This document shows positions 46,054-53,151 of a stretch of DNA of 64,000 nt, in pieces. Made by a program: the position numbers and the translations under genes. The notes under the pieces are model-generated. The model searched no databases and was not told the origin of the DNA. It saw nothing but the letters and a program-made list of their open reading frames with translations. Within the stretch, counting starts at the first letter, position 1, and the number at the start of each line of letters is the position of its first letter. Source of the stretch: Caldilineaceae bacterium (GTDB lineage Bacteria > Chloroflexota > Anaerolineae > Caldilineales > Caldilineaceae); contig JAJEDJ010000030.1 in NCBI GenBank assembly GCA_022821545.1, forward strand, positions 1-64,000. The letters are read 5' to 3'.

Positions 46054-47396
46054 GCGATGACCAGTTGCGGCTGGCTCAACAGCGTGCCCAGGCGCGCTTT
46101 CTCTGGTTCGACAAACAGCCCGTTCCCGGAACAGGGTTCGGCACATTGGATGAGTCTCTGTGGCGGCCGCTGTTGAGCGTGCAGGGCGCTTCTGATCCCG
46201 AGCTGGCGCTGACCAAGCTGGGCCTATTGAGCGACGCGGCCGGCGGCCCGCAGACGGCGACCGTCGCCGGCGTGCTGCTGTGTAGTCGCGAGCCGCAAGA
46301 GTGGCTGCCGAACGCCTGCATCACCGCCACCCGCTACCGCGGAACTGACCGCGCCTCCGGGCAGGTCGACGCACAGACGATTGGCGGGCCGCTGAACCGG
46401 CAGATCACCGAGGCCGTAGCCTTCGCGGCGCGCAACATGCAGGTTGCCGCCCACAAGGACCCGGCCCGCATCGATCTGCCCCAATTCAGCGAGCGGGCCA
46501 TTTTTGAGGCCGTCGTCAACGCGGTGGCGCACCGCGATTACTCCATTCCCGGCAGCCGCATCCGCTTGTCCGTTTTTGCAGACCGCCTGGAAATCCAGTC
46601 GCCGGGCACTCTGCCAAACAGCCTGACGGTCGCCAACATCGCCGACCGCCAGGCGACGCGTAACGAACTGCTCGTGTCGGTGCTGGGCAGGATGCCGACC
46701 GAGGATACGCGCGGCCGCGGGGAGCGGCGCTATTTCATGGAGCGGCGCGGTGACGGCGTTCCGATCATCCAGCGCGAGACCATGGGCGCAAGCGGGAAAC
46801 CGGCCGAATTTCGGATTGTGGGGGATGCGGATCTGCTCGTGCTCCTCCCCTCCGCGCCGTTGGAGCCAAGCGCGGCGCAGGCGCAGATCGCGGTACGCGC
46901 CGCCGACCGGCCCCTGCCGGGCGTTGACGTCCTGGTACTGTTCCCCAACCACACGTGGCAGCGCGCGACGAGCAGTGACGAGGGAATGGCGACCGTCTCT
47001 CTGCACAGCACAGAATTACCCATGACCGTGTACGCGGCCGCCGAGGGGTACGCTGCCCACCTTGAGCGTGCGTGGACGCCGAGCCAAAGAGCGCTCGTAA
47101 TCGAAATGAAACATCTGCCAGACGGAGGCGGCGTGATCTTCCCAGAGGGGAGCGGAACTCTTCCAGGACTGGCGGGGCGGCTGAATCCCGTTCGAGACAC
47201 ACATGACAGAACCTATCTTTACACCTCCGACGTCGCCGTCAACCAGGGGCTGCCGCAGCCGGTTTCCTTCTTTCTGAAGGAGGATCTGCGACTCACCGAT
47301 GCCGACGGAAACGAACTCTTGGCGAGGATTGTGGATATTTCCGGCAGGTCGGCGCTCGTTCAGTATTGGCCCTTTTTAAGGGGGGAAGAGCGGTGA
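46026..47396 (+). pseudogene. AlbA/ATPase-type protein missing its N-terminal AlbA domain
   Basis: The 456-residue frame begins (GTG) with GSSKRRMLSDDQL, which in complete proteins is the end of the Schlafen-like AlbA_2 domain. Upstream, the same frame reads back SFRRVGSSKRR but is closed by a stop about 45 bases earlier, so the normal ~100-150-residue AlbA domain is absent. The GHKL ATPase-like C-terminal module is present: FSERAIFEAVVNAVAHRDYS and SVFADRLEIQSPGTLP. A further ~200 residues include carboxypeptidase-regulatory-like beta sequence (PLPGVDVLVLFPNHTW...). The frame itself is clean, so the shortened protein might be made; loss of the nucleic-acid-binding domain argues for a degraded gene. 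Confidence 0.6.
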
Positions 47397-47772
47397 ATTT
47401 TCTGGCAGGGTAGTGGCGGAAAGTAAGTTTTTTCCGTCAGAAAATGAGTCCCCGCGCACGGATTTTGCAGTCGGCGATGTCTGAAAGCAACAGGGCTTTC
47501 GTCATTGGCCTATCTGCCGCTCGCAAAGTTGGTTCAATTCGGTCTTTTCATCTCCAAAGCCAATCCGGAATCAATTGAGCTATAGCGCGAGCAATCCGGT
47601 ATTCATGTAGAAGCCTAATTGCCTGAACTATTGTAACGGCTTTGAGTTCCAATATCTGTGAGGCGCCTTCACTTGCTTTTTCAGCCTGACTTGAAAGCGA
47701 ACTAATGTAAGTTCAAAATGAATCCACGACTATTCAGGCCGACAAGAACTCAGAAGCACAGAAACTCGGCCT
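47397..47772. other. AT-richer gene-poor interval
   Basis: No gene is supported. On the - strand between about 47570 and 47720 a frame reads helically (AEKASEGASQILELKAVTI, then VQAIRLLHEYRIARAIAQLI) to a stop but has no usable start codon, so it may be the remnant of a small gene's C-terminus. Base composition shifts here from the GC-rich flank to distinctly more AT. Confidence 0.4.
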
Positions 47773-48051
47773 TTGCTTGCGAAATACGCAAATTCCAAGA
47801 TTCAATTGGGAGCCACACCAAAAGATATAATCATCGGTGTCGAACGAGAACTCAAAGAACAGATTGGAGACTTGAGAACAGAAATGAAAGCTGGGATTGC
47901 TGAACTCAAAGGCTTGGTCAAGACGATTAAGGTGGAATCAGAGAACAGAACTCTCAAGCAGTTCATCGTTTTTTGGGTGGTGGTGGCGGGCATCGTAATT
48001 CCTATCCTGAGTACTGCATTTACCGTTGCCAAACGACACATAATTCCTTGA
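47773..48051 (+). CDS. Small coiled-coil/transmembrane protein
   Basis: 92 residues from a TTG at 47773; the exact start is uncertain and no strong ribosome-binding site is visible. A charged helical region (VERELKEQIGDLRTEMKAGI, then AELKGLVKTIKV) with heptad-like spacing is followed by a C-terminal TM helix (FIVFWVVVAGIVIPILSTAF). This layout resembles small membrane proteins of the hemolysin-XhlA/DUF1640 style, which are often next to toxin or phage genes, but homology is not proven. Its stop TGA overlaps the next gene's ATG by one base. The codon composition is clearly more AT-rich than the chromosomal background. Confidence 0.5.
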   Translation: MLAKYANSKIQLGATPKDIIIGVERELKEQIGDLRTEMKAGIAELKGLVKTIKVESENRTLKQFIVFWVVVAGIVIPILSTAFTVAKRHIIP

Positions 48052-48359
48052 TGCAGGAATTGCCCCAGCCTACAGCAATGGAGGGCGTCTTGAAGAAAGG
48101 ATGCACAGTTACAACATTGATTCTTCTAGTTGCATTGGTGGTCTTCGGTGTCTTTGTTTCGTTCACTGACGACGGAAAACTAATCGATCTTGACGCCTGC
48201 AACAATATCGACGACGGTAGTTACTTTCTTGAAAACGAGTTTCAGTGCGAAAGTATGGATTTAATCATCTGGTTCCTCCTTCCTATCTGGTGTGTCATTT
48301 TTGTCGCTTGGCTGCTCATACACTTCCTGTCGAGGGACAAATTTCAAATTGGGTCTTGA
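48051..48359 (+). CDS. Small two-helix membrane protein of unknown function
   Basis: 102 residues from the ATG at 48051, which shares a base with the stop of the preceding gene (TGATG); an internal ATG at 48078 is an alternative start. Two TM helices (TTLILLVALVVFGVFVSF and LIIWFLLPIWCVIFVAWLLI) flank an acidic, probably external loop with two cysteines (DLDACNNIDDGSYFLENEFQC). I do not recognise the family. Overlap with the upstream gene suggests that the two are made together. AT-rich composition marks it as part of the accessory block. Confidence 0.5.
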   Translation: MQELPQPTAMEGVLKKGCTVTTLILLVALVVFGVFVSFTDDGKLIDLDACNNIDDGSYFLENEFQCESMDLIIWFLLPIWCVIFVAWLLIHFLSRDKFQIGS

Positions 48360-48600
48360 TAATTGTGAATTTCTCGCAGCATTCCAAGGGTTCGAGAAGC
48401 AAGCAGCGAAGCGGCTTTCGATACTTAACGCCGCGCCATCTCTGAACTCCTTGAGAGCGTTGCCGAGCAACCGGCTTGAAGCTCTTAGCGGCGCGCGTGA
48501 AGGATACTATTCCATCCGGATCAACCGGCAATGGCGCATCTGCTTCTTATGGGTTGAAGGGCTGGGCCCGACCGACGTCGAGATTGTGGACTATCACTAA
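48349..48600 (+). CDS. HigB/RelE-family toxin, N-terminus shortened
   Basis: The C-terminal core is typical of HigB mRNA interferases: LSILNAAPSLNSLRALPSNRLEAL and then GYYSIRINRQWRICFLWVE and VEIVDYH (R-x-N-x-Q-W-R-I-x-F). Complete HigB proteins begin with a ~20-residue MIxSFxxxxxxxIF block that is not seen here. The frame runs back into the 3' end of the upstream membrane-protein gene, so the start (TTG 48349 chosen; ~83 residues) may be abnormal and the toxin may be inactive. It precedes higA, the usual order, but is separated from it by a 134-base insertion. Confidence 0.6.
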   Translation: MGLDNCEFLAAFQGFEKQAAKRLSILNAAPSLNSLRALPSNRLEALSGAREGYYSIRINRQWRICFLWVEGLGPTDVEIVDYH

Positions 48601-48606
48601 TGTAAG

Positions 48607-48705
48607 CCCAATTTGAAACCAAGATTTTACGCGGTCTGTATCCTGCGGTCACGGGCCTCTCGCCCACTTTCCCGCTATGTGCAAAATCTTGGTCACGTTT
48701 GGGAT
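48607..48705. repeat. Short inverted-repeat element between higB and higA (MITE-like)
   Basis: ACCAAGATTTT (48618-48628) and AAAATCTTGGT (48683-48693) are perfect inverted 11-mers about 54 bases apart; outside them GCCCAATTTG and GTTTGGGAT give partial further pairing. higBA genes normally lie within a few bases of each other, so this ~100-base piece looks inserted. It has no coding capacity. A long-stem RNA structure or a partial terminator is an alternative reading. Confidence 0.4.
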
Positions 48706-48734
48706 CTGCATTAGAAGCAAGAAGGAGGTGAAAG

Positions 48735-49040
48735 GTGTTCAAGCGAGTTGTACATCCGGGGGACATTCTTAAGGATGAGCTTGCGGAAATGGGCGTGTCC
48801 CCTACGGCGTTCGCGCGTCAGATTGACGTGCCCCCGAACCGCATCAGCCAGATCATTGCGGGCAAGCGTTCCGTCACCAGCGACACGGCATTGCGGTTTG
48901 GGCACTGGTTCGGTGTAGATCCTCTGTTTTGGCTCAATTTGCAAACTCAGTTCGATCTTGTCGCAGCCGACCGCGAGGTGGGTGCGGCAGTGCGTGCCTT
49001 GCCTACTGCTTCTGATAGAGGAATTTCGGGGACTGGATAG
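48735..49040 (+). CDS. higA: HigA-family antitoxin (XRE-type HTH)
   Basis: A 101-residue DNA-binding antitoxin: VHPGDILKDELAEMGVSPTA then the HTH FARQIDVPPNRISQIIAGKRSV, followed by the conserved TALRFGHWFGVDPLFWLNLQ. HigA neutralises the HigB ribosome-dependent mRNA interferase and autoregulates the operon. The start is GTG preceded by a very strong AAGGAGGTG site. The last ~20 residues (VRALPTASDRGISGTG) are atypical. The neighbouring toxin gene appears 5'-shortened, so the antitoxin may be a survivor of a decayed pair. A near-copy of its first 24 bases exists at 45931. Confidence 0.85.
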   Translation: MFKRVVHPGDILKDELAEMGVSPTAFARQIDVPPNRISQIIAGKRSVTSDTALRFGHWFGVDPLFWLNLQTQFDLVAADREVGAAVRALPTASDRGISGTG

Positions 49041-49079
49041 TGTAGCCGTCGCCGCGTATTCCTATATCAGCCCCCGCCC

Positions 49080-49414
49080 ATGTTCCAGCTCAAAGCCACA
49101 CACAAGATTGTCAAGGATTATTTCGCCGAGGTCCGCAGGCTAACTCAGCTCGGCGCGGTGCATGAGGGCGCGGTTGCGCCAGCATTCGCCAATCTGCTGC
49201 GCGCCGCGGCGAAACCGTTCGGCTGGACGCTGGCGGAGCAGTACGCGCGCGCCATGCGCGGCGGACAGGCGATCCGCATCGACGGCGCGCTGCTGGACAG
49301 TTTCAGGCTGGCGCGCGGCTGGCGGAAGTCCACGTCGGATATGAGGAGGTGTCCCCTTATGCGCTGGAGGAGATCGAGACGTCGGGGAATGGGCACGAAG
49401 CGGAAGAGTCGTGA
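49080..49414 (+). pseudogene. Restriction-modification/N-6 methylase gene reduced to its two ends
   Basis: The first ~80 codons (ATG 49080) read THKIVKDYFAEVRRLTQLGA, HEGAVAPAFANLLRAAAK, FGWTLAEQYARA and IRIDGALLDSFRLARG. This is the N-terminal domain of large type ISP/N-6-methylase restriction enzymes. At about 49313 the sense passes into another frame that reads LAEVHVGYEEVSPYALEEIETSG and stops at 49412-49414, matching the usual C-terminal tail of the same proteins. The ~1000-residue centre with helicase and methylase motifs is missing. One internal deletion joining the two ends out of frame explains all of this. Confidence 0.6.
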
Positions 49415-49423
49415 CGACTCTTC
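49403..49423 (+). terminator. Perfect palindrome over the stop of the RM remnant
   Basis: GAAGAGTCG and CGACTCTTC form a perfect 9-bp stem with TGA, the stop codon, as the loop centre. It is followed by TAACTTATTTCC, a moderately T-rich tail. Probably the original terminator of the restriction-modification gene. Confidence 0.5.
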
Positions 49424-49527
49424 TAACTTATTTCCTACTGGTAGCACCCTTGTGCTATGCTGGGCGCGGAGCCGGAGCGATTGAGAGAGGCGTATACCCC
49501 TCGCTTCCTTAAAGGAGGCCTGAAGAG

Positions 49528-50067
49528 TTGAACATAGGGACGAAACTCACATACGCCGACTATCTGAAAACGTCGGATGACGAACGCTACGAGCTTCTGA
49601 ACGGAGAGTTGGTCATGCCCCCGGCACCGCTTACAGGCCACCAGATGATTTCAATGGCACTGGCCTCCCGTCTCTATCTATATGTAAACGAGAAGGGGCT
49701 GGGGACGGTTGTTGCTGCCCCCACCGACGTTGTACTGTCGGACACGGACGTAGTTCAGCCGGATGTTCTGTTCGTTTCCTCCCAGCGGAGCCAGATCGTC
49801 ACACGCGAGAACGTTCGCGGCGCGCCGGACTTGGTGGTGGAGATTCTCTCCTCTGCAACAGCAGAGCGCGATAGGACGGTCAAGCTTGACCTGTACGCCC
49901 AGCACGGCGTGATAGAGTACTGGATCGTGGACCCTGACGCCAGGACGATTAGCGTTCTGTTGCGGGGGGAGGGCGGATTCGGGGTGGTGGGAGTCTATGG
50001 TGAGGGGGAGACGTTGCGTTCGCCGACGCTGGCGGGGTTCAGCTTGGCGTTGGAGGAGATTTTCTGA
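49528..50067 (+). CDS. Uma2-family PD-(D/E)XK endonuclease-like protein (copy 1)
   Basis: 179 residues, TTG start at 49528 preceded by AAAGGAGG. Uma2/DUF820 fold: KLTYADYLKTSDDERYELLNGELV at the N-terminus; the nuclease core has VVQPDVLFVS, GAPDLVVEILS (catalytic Asp and Glu) and KLDLYAQHGVIEYWIVDPDA (catalytic Lys). These small proteins occur in large paralogous sets in filamentous and Chloroflexi bacteria; their substrates are unknown. It is closely similar to the copy at 52338, even at the nucleotide level in the first 60 bases. The 594-residue gene begins 18 bases downstream. Confidence 0.9.
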   Translation: MNIGTKLTYADYLKTSDDERYELLNGELVMPPAPLTGHQMISMALASRLYLYVNEKGLGTVVAAPTDVVLSDTDVVQPDVLFVSSQRSQIVTRENVRGAPDLVVEILSSATAERDRTVKLDLYAQHGVIEYWIVDPDARTISVLLRGEGGFGVVGVYGEGETLRSPTLAGFSLALEEIF

Positions 50068-50085
50068 GAAGGGAAGGAAAGAATT

Positions 50086-51870
50086 ATGAATATCAGTTCA
50101 GACCGGGACAGGCTATCGCAGAAGAAGACGCTTGAATTTCTGCGGCACGAACTAAAAGCGACCGAGATGGTTACGGTTTATCGGTCGGACAGGGATTGTC
50201 ATTTCGATAGGGGAATCTATTGCGCCTTGATTCCGTCTGATCAGATTGAGCGGGCACTTTCCAAGTCGACCTGGGACCTTTCACACGGCAGCGGTGTACC
50301 CGGAACTGTCGAAGAACTCATACTCGGGGAATGGAAACCTAAGTACCTGCGCTACGGTGACGATAGCGGGGTTGAACCACTGGTCATAGACCGGGAATTC
50401 CATGGGATCAGGGAAGACTACAAAGAGATATCGGAGGAATTCCGGCTTTTTCACAATCTGTACCATGACAGAAGGTCGGATGAATACCTGAAGATCGATG
50501 ACGCTGGCAATGTAGTGAGAGTTGCCGTCGTTAAGCCGGACCTTATCCAAATAAGGCTCAAGGAGATCCGGCAGTTTCTGGCAGTAAAGGAGATGCACTT
50601 ATCGATCCAATTTGACTGTGTGGAACATTCGGCACACTGGTTGGAAGAACTCGAAATAAAGAAGGGCGGTGTCGAACAGCGGCATGGACTCATGTTTTGG
50701 AGGCTCTACTACGACGATTTCGGTGGCTCTGGCAGCCATAAGGCATATAGCCGGTTGTGGGGAAAGCGGCTTGTTGAACCGCTGCCGAAGTCCAAGAGCG
50801 GATTCTGGGGATTTGCCGAGAAGCCAGAGGAAAAGCACGTCGAGTTTATCATTGATGTTGATGAGGACGGTGATGAAGTTACCCACACATGCAATCCGGA
50901 CGCTCTGGCGAATTTTTTTGGGACAAATCCGGACGCTCCCGATTATCTGACTCCAGTGCATTTCAGCAAGCAGGTCCTGGACAAATACTATCAGGAGCCC
51001 GGCAAATACTCGGTTGAGGACTCTCTTTTGCGTTGCGGCAGGTTGTGGATCATGGATATAGACAACCATCATTCCGATAAGGTCTGCGCGTGGTTGGGTG
51101 ATTTAGGGCGAGATCTCCCGTACAATGAACAACTGCACTGGCAATCATTTAACATTTCTCCCGAGGGGGGCATGAGTGAAATCTACCTAGGGCGTCAGTT
51201 GATGGTTCAGGCCATGGAATCGGACCAACCTGATCTCCTGTTTAAGGAACAGTACGATGATTTGCAGAAGCTGTGTATAGAACACCTGGGATGGCATTTG
51301 TTGCAACCACTGGTCTCAGACGATCAACACCACTTACAGAGCTTGCGCATCCCAGCCGCTAACGAGCAGCGTGATTTCGACGAATTGATTCTGAGCCTTA
51401 CCAAGATTCTGATCGACTCCTTGCATGTGAAGCGTCTGAATTCATTGCTTTCCGATGAACAGAAAGAAGGAGTGGGGGAAGGCGGCATAGCTCGCCTCGA
51501 AGCAGTTCTGGCCTCTCGCAACGCCGAAGATGCCACAGAGCATATCACCTTCTTGCGTAACCTCCAGAGCCTGCGCTCAAGTTCTTCGGCGCATCGCAAA
51601 GGAAAGAAATACAAGAAGATTGCGAAGCAATTTGATGTCGATGGCCAGAATCTGCGCGATGTGTTCTCAGGAATCCTTTGGCAGGCGCTGGACTTCCTCA
51701 ATTTCCTAATCCCTCTCGTGCAGGGAGGACGCGTTGAAAACGCCGAAGAGAACAGAGCAGAGGAAATGTACGCGATTTTGAATGAGATGGTTGGATTTGT
51801 AGATTCCGGGGCAACCGATGGCTCAGTCAACCATGACGACCTCATCTATGAACTGCGTACAAAGCCATGA
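50086..51870 (+). CDS. 594-residue protein of unknown function coupled to a PIN nuclease gene
   Basis: I do not recognise a family. The protein is soluble, acidic and without Cys pairs or a P-loop. The C-terminal third is helical. It contains FLRNLQSLRSSSSAHRKGKK, in which Arg497 and His503 give an R-x5-H pattern like the catalytic motif of HEPN RNases. That is an inference from a short motif, but the helical surroundings agree. A central region has several acidic-His patches (MDIDNHHSDKV). Its stop overlaps the ATG of the downstream PIN-domain gene by 4 bases (ATGA), so the two are co-translated. Codon use is more AT-rich than the chromosomal average. Location between two Uma2 genes in a toxin-rich block suggests a defence or toxin role. 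Confidence 0.65.
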   Translation: MNISSDRDRLSQKKTLEFLRHELKATEMVTVYRSDRDCHFDRGIYCALIPSDQIERALSKSTWDLSHGSGVPGTVEELILGEWKPKYLRYGDDSGVEPLVIDREFHGIREDYKEISEEFRLFHNLYHDRRSDEYLKIDDAGNVVRVAVVKPDLIQIRLKEIRQFLAVKEMHLSIQFDCVEHSAHWLEELEIKKGGVEQRHGLMFWRLYYDDFGGSGSHKAYSRLWGKRLVEPLPKSKSGFWGFAEKPEEKHVEFIIDVDEDGDEVTHTCNPDALANFFGTNPDAPDYLTPVHFSKQVLDKYYQEPGKYSVEDSLLRCGRLWIMDIDNHHSDKVCAWLGDLGRDLPYNEQLHWQSFNISPEGGMSEIYLGRQLMVQAMESDQPDLLFKEQYDDLQKLCIEHLGWHLLQPLVSDDQHHLQSLRIPAANEQRDFDELILSLTKILIDSLHVKRLNSLLSDEQKEGVGEGGIARLEAVLASRNAEDATEHITFLRNLQSLRSSSSAHRKGKKYKKIAKQFDVDGQNLRDVFSGILWQALDFLNFLIPLVQGGRVENAEENRAEEMYAILNEMVGFVDSGATDGSVNHDDLIYELRTKP

Positions 51871-52277
51871 TTTTTGTCGATAGCGGAGCCTGGATTGCCC
51901 TTTTCAATGCGAGGGATCAGCATCATACGGACGCACGAGTGATCTACAGTGAACTGGGGCAGAAGCAAACGAGGATCATAACGACAGATTATGTACTCGA
52001 TGAAAGCGTAACGCGGCTCAGGTATGATGCTGGCTACCCACCAGCGAATCGCTTTCTCAAAATGATTGAACGCGCTGAAGGAACAAATGACTTAGTGATA
52101 GCACGAATCGACGCGTCGGTCTTTGAGCAAGCCAAGCGGCTATTTCGCCAGTATAGTTCGGAGAGGCTGTCATTCACCGATTGCACCAGCTTTGTCGTGT
52201 GCCAGAGTCTTGGAATCTCGTCCGCCTTTGCCTTCGACCAGCATTTCCCGATCATGGGGATCTCGCTGATTCAGTAG
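51867..52277 (+). CDS. PIN-domain ribonuclease (VapC-like)
   Basis: 136 residues. PIN-fold acidic residues are all present: Asp in MIFVDSGAWIALF, Glu in DYVLDESVTRLR, Asp in LSFTDCTSFVV and Asp in FAFDQHFPIMG. This fits the Mg-dependent endoribonucleases of toxin-antitoxin systems or related tRNA/mRNA nucleases. No small ribbon-helix-helix or AbrB antitoxin gene precedes it; instead it overlaps the stop of the 594-residue protein gene, which may be its partner or regulator. Confidence 0.88.
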   Translation: MIFVDSGAWIALFNARDQHHTDARVIYSELGQKQTRIITTDYVLDESVTRLRYDAGYPPANRFLKMIERAEGTNDLVIARIDASVFEQAKRLFRQYSSERLSFTDCTSFVVCQSLGISSAFAFDQHFPIMGISLIQ

Positions 52278-52337
52278 TTGGCTTCGGCTTAGAGTCCGCC
52301 GTCCTTCCTCGTCCCGCAGCCGCCACTGGGGCCCAAT

Positions 52338-52886
52338 GTGACCGCTACACAGGCCAAACTCACATACGCCGACTATCTGGAAACGTCGGATGACGAGCGC
52401 TACGAACTTCTGAATGGCGAGTTGATTGAGTATCCATCCCCCAAGGAGATTCATCAATACATTTCGGGTATTTTGCATCTTATGATTGGTACATTTGTAA
52501 GAGAGCGCAGCTTGGGAAAGGTGTATTTCTCACCCTTCGATGTCGTGCTATCGGACACAAACGTTGTGCAGCCAGACATATTGTTCATCTCGAACGAACG
52601 CGCGGACATCATCACTTCGGATAACGTGCAGGGCGCGCCCGATCTGGTTGTGGAAATCCTCTCCCCCGCCACAGTCGAGCGCGATAGGACTGTTAAGCTG
52701 GAACTGTACGCCCACCACGGCGTGAAAGAGTACTGGATCGTGGACCCTGACGCCAAGACGGTTACGGTTCTGTTGCGGGGGGAGGGCGGGTTTGAGGTCG
52801 ACGGCATTTACGGGGAGGGGGAGACGTTGCGTTCACCGACATTGACGGGGTTCAGCTTGGCGATGGGGGAAGTGTTTGAGGTGTAG
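52338..52886 (+). CDS. Uma2-family PD-(D/E)XK endonuclease-like protein (copy 2)
   Basis: 182 residues with GTG start at 52338. Same core as copy 1: QAKLTYADYLETSDDERYEL, VVQPDILFISNE, GAPDLVVEILSPATVERDRT and KLELYAHHGVKEYWIVDPDA. The segments around YADYL and from VERDRTVKL to the end are nearly identical to copy 1 in DNA, while the middle (residues ~35-75) is diverged, a pattern of duplication followed by divergence or gene conversion. The two copies bracket the 594-residue/PIN pair, so recombination between them could delete or amplify it. Function is unknown beyond the nuclease fold. Confidence 0.9.
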   Translation: MTATQAKLTYADYLETSDDERYELLNGELIEYPSPKEIHQYISGILHLMIGTFVRERSLGKVYFSPFDVVLSDTNVVQPDILFISNERADIITSDNVQGAPDLVVEILSPATVERDRTVKLELYAHHGVKEYWIVDPDAKTVTVLLRGEGGFEVDGIYGEGETLRSPTLTGFSLAMGEVFEV

Positions 52887-53151
52887 GGGAGGGAAGAATC
52901 CGCTTTTGGCCCAAAGCGATTGACTGAGATTCTCAAACAGCAGTGTATAAAGGGGCATCAGGTTCTCGGCTATTGAAAGTCATTAGATTAGCAAAACGCT
53001 CTCAAGTAGAAGCCTAGCGTCTCTACCTTACTCTACCTCTTTCGTGCTCTTAACATTGCCACTATCCACATAGTGTTACGATATGCGTTCTATGCCATTT
53101 CGTACTTTGAAGTTTGGAACTGTCAACACAGACTATAGCAGCAGATACTTT
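52887..53151. other. AT-rich gene-free interval downstream of the reverse transcriptase gene
   Basis: No gene is supported. It lies between the convergent ends of Uma2 copy 2 and the RT gene and is clearly more AT-rich than the chromosome. A short pairing segment GTAGA ... TCTAC is present near 53004-53025, and there is no strong intrinsic terminator. A structured RNA could reside here, but nothing in the sequence proves it. Confidence 0.35.

Noticed and set aside
48607-48705. Intrinsic terminator after higB
   Set aside because: The inverted 11-mers are ~54 bases apart and no T-run follows the second arm; a small inserted element fits better, though a long-loop RNA structure is not excluded.
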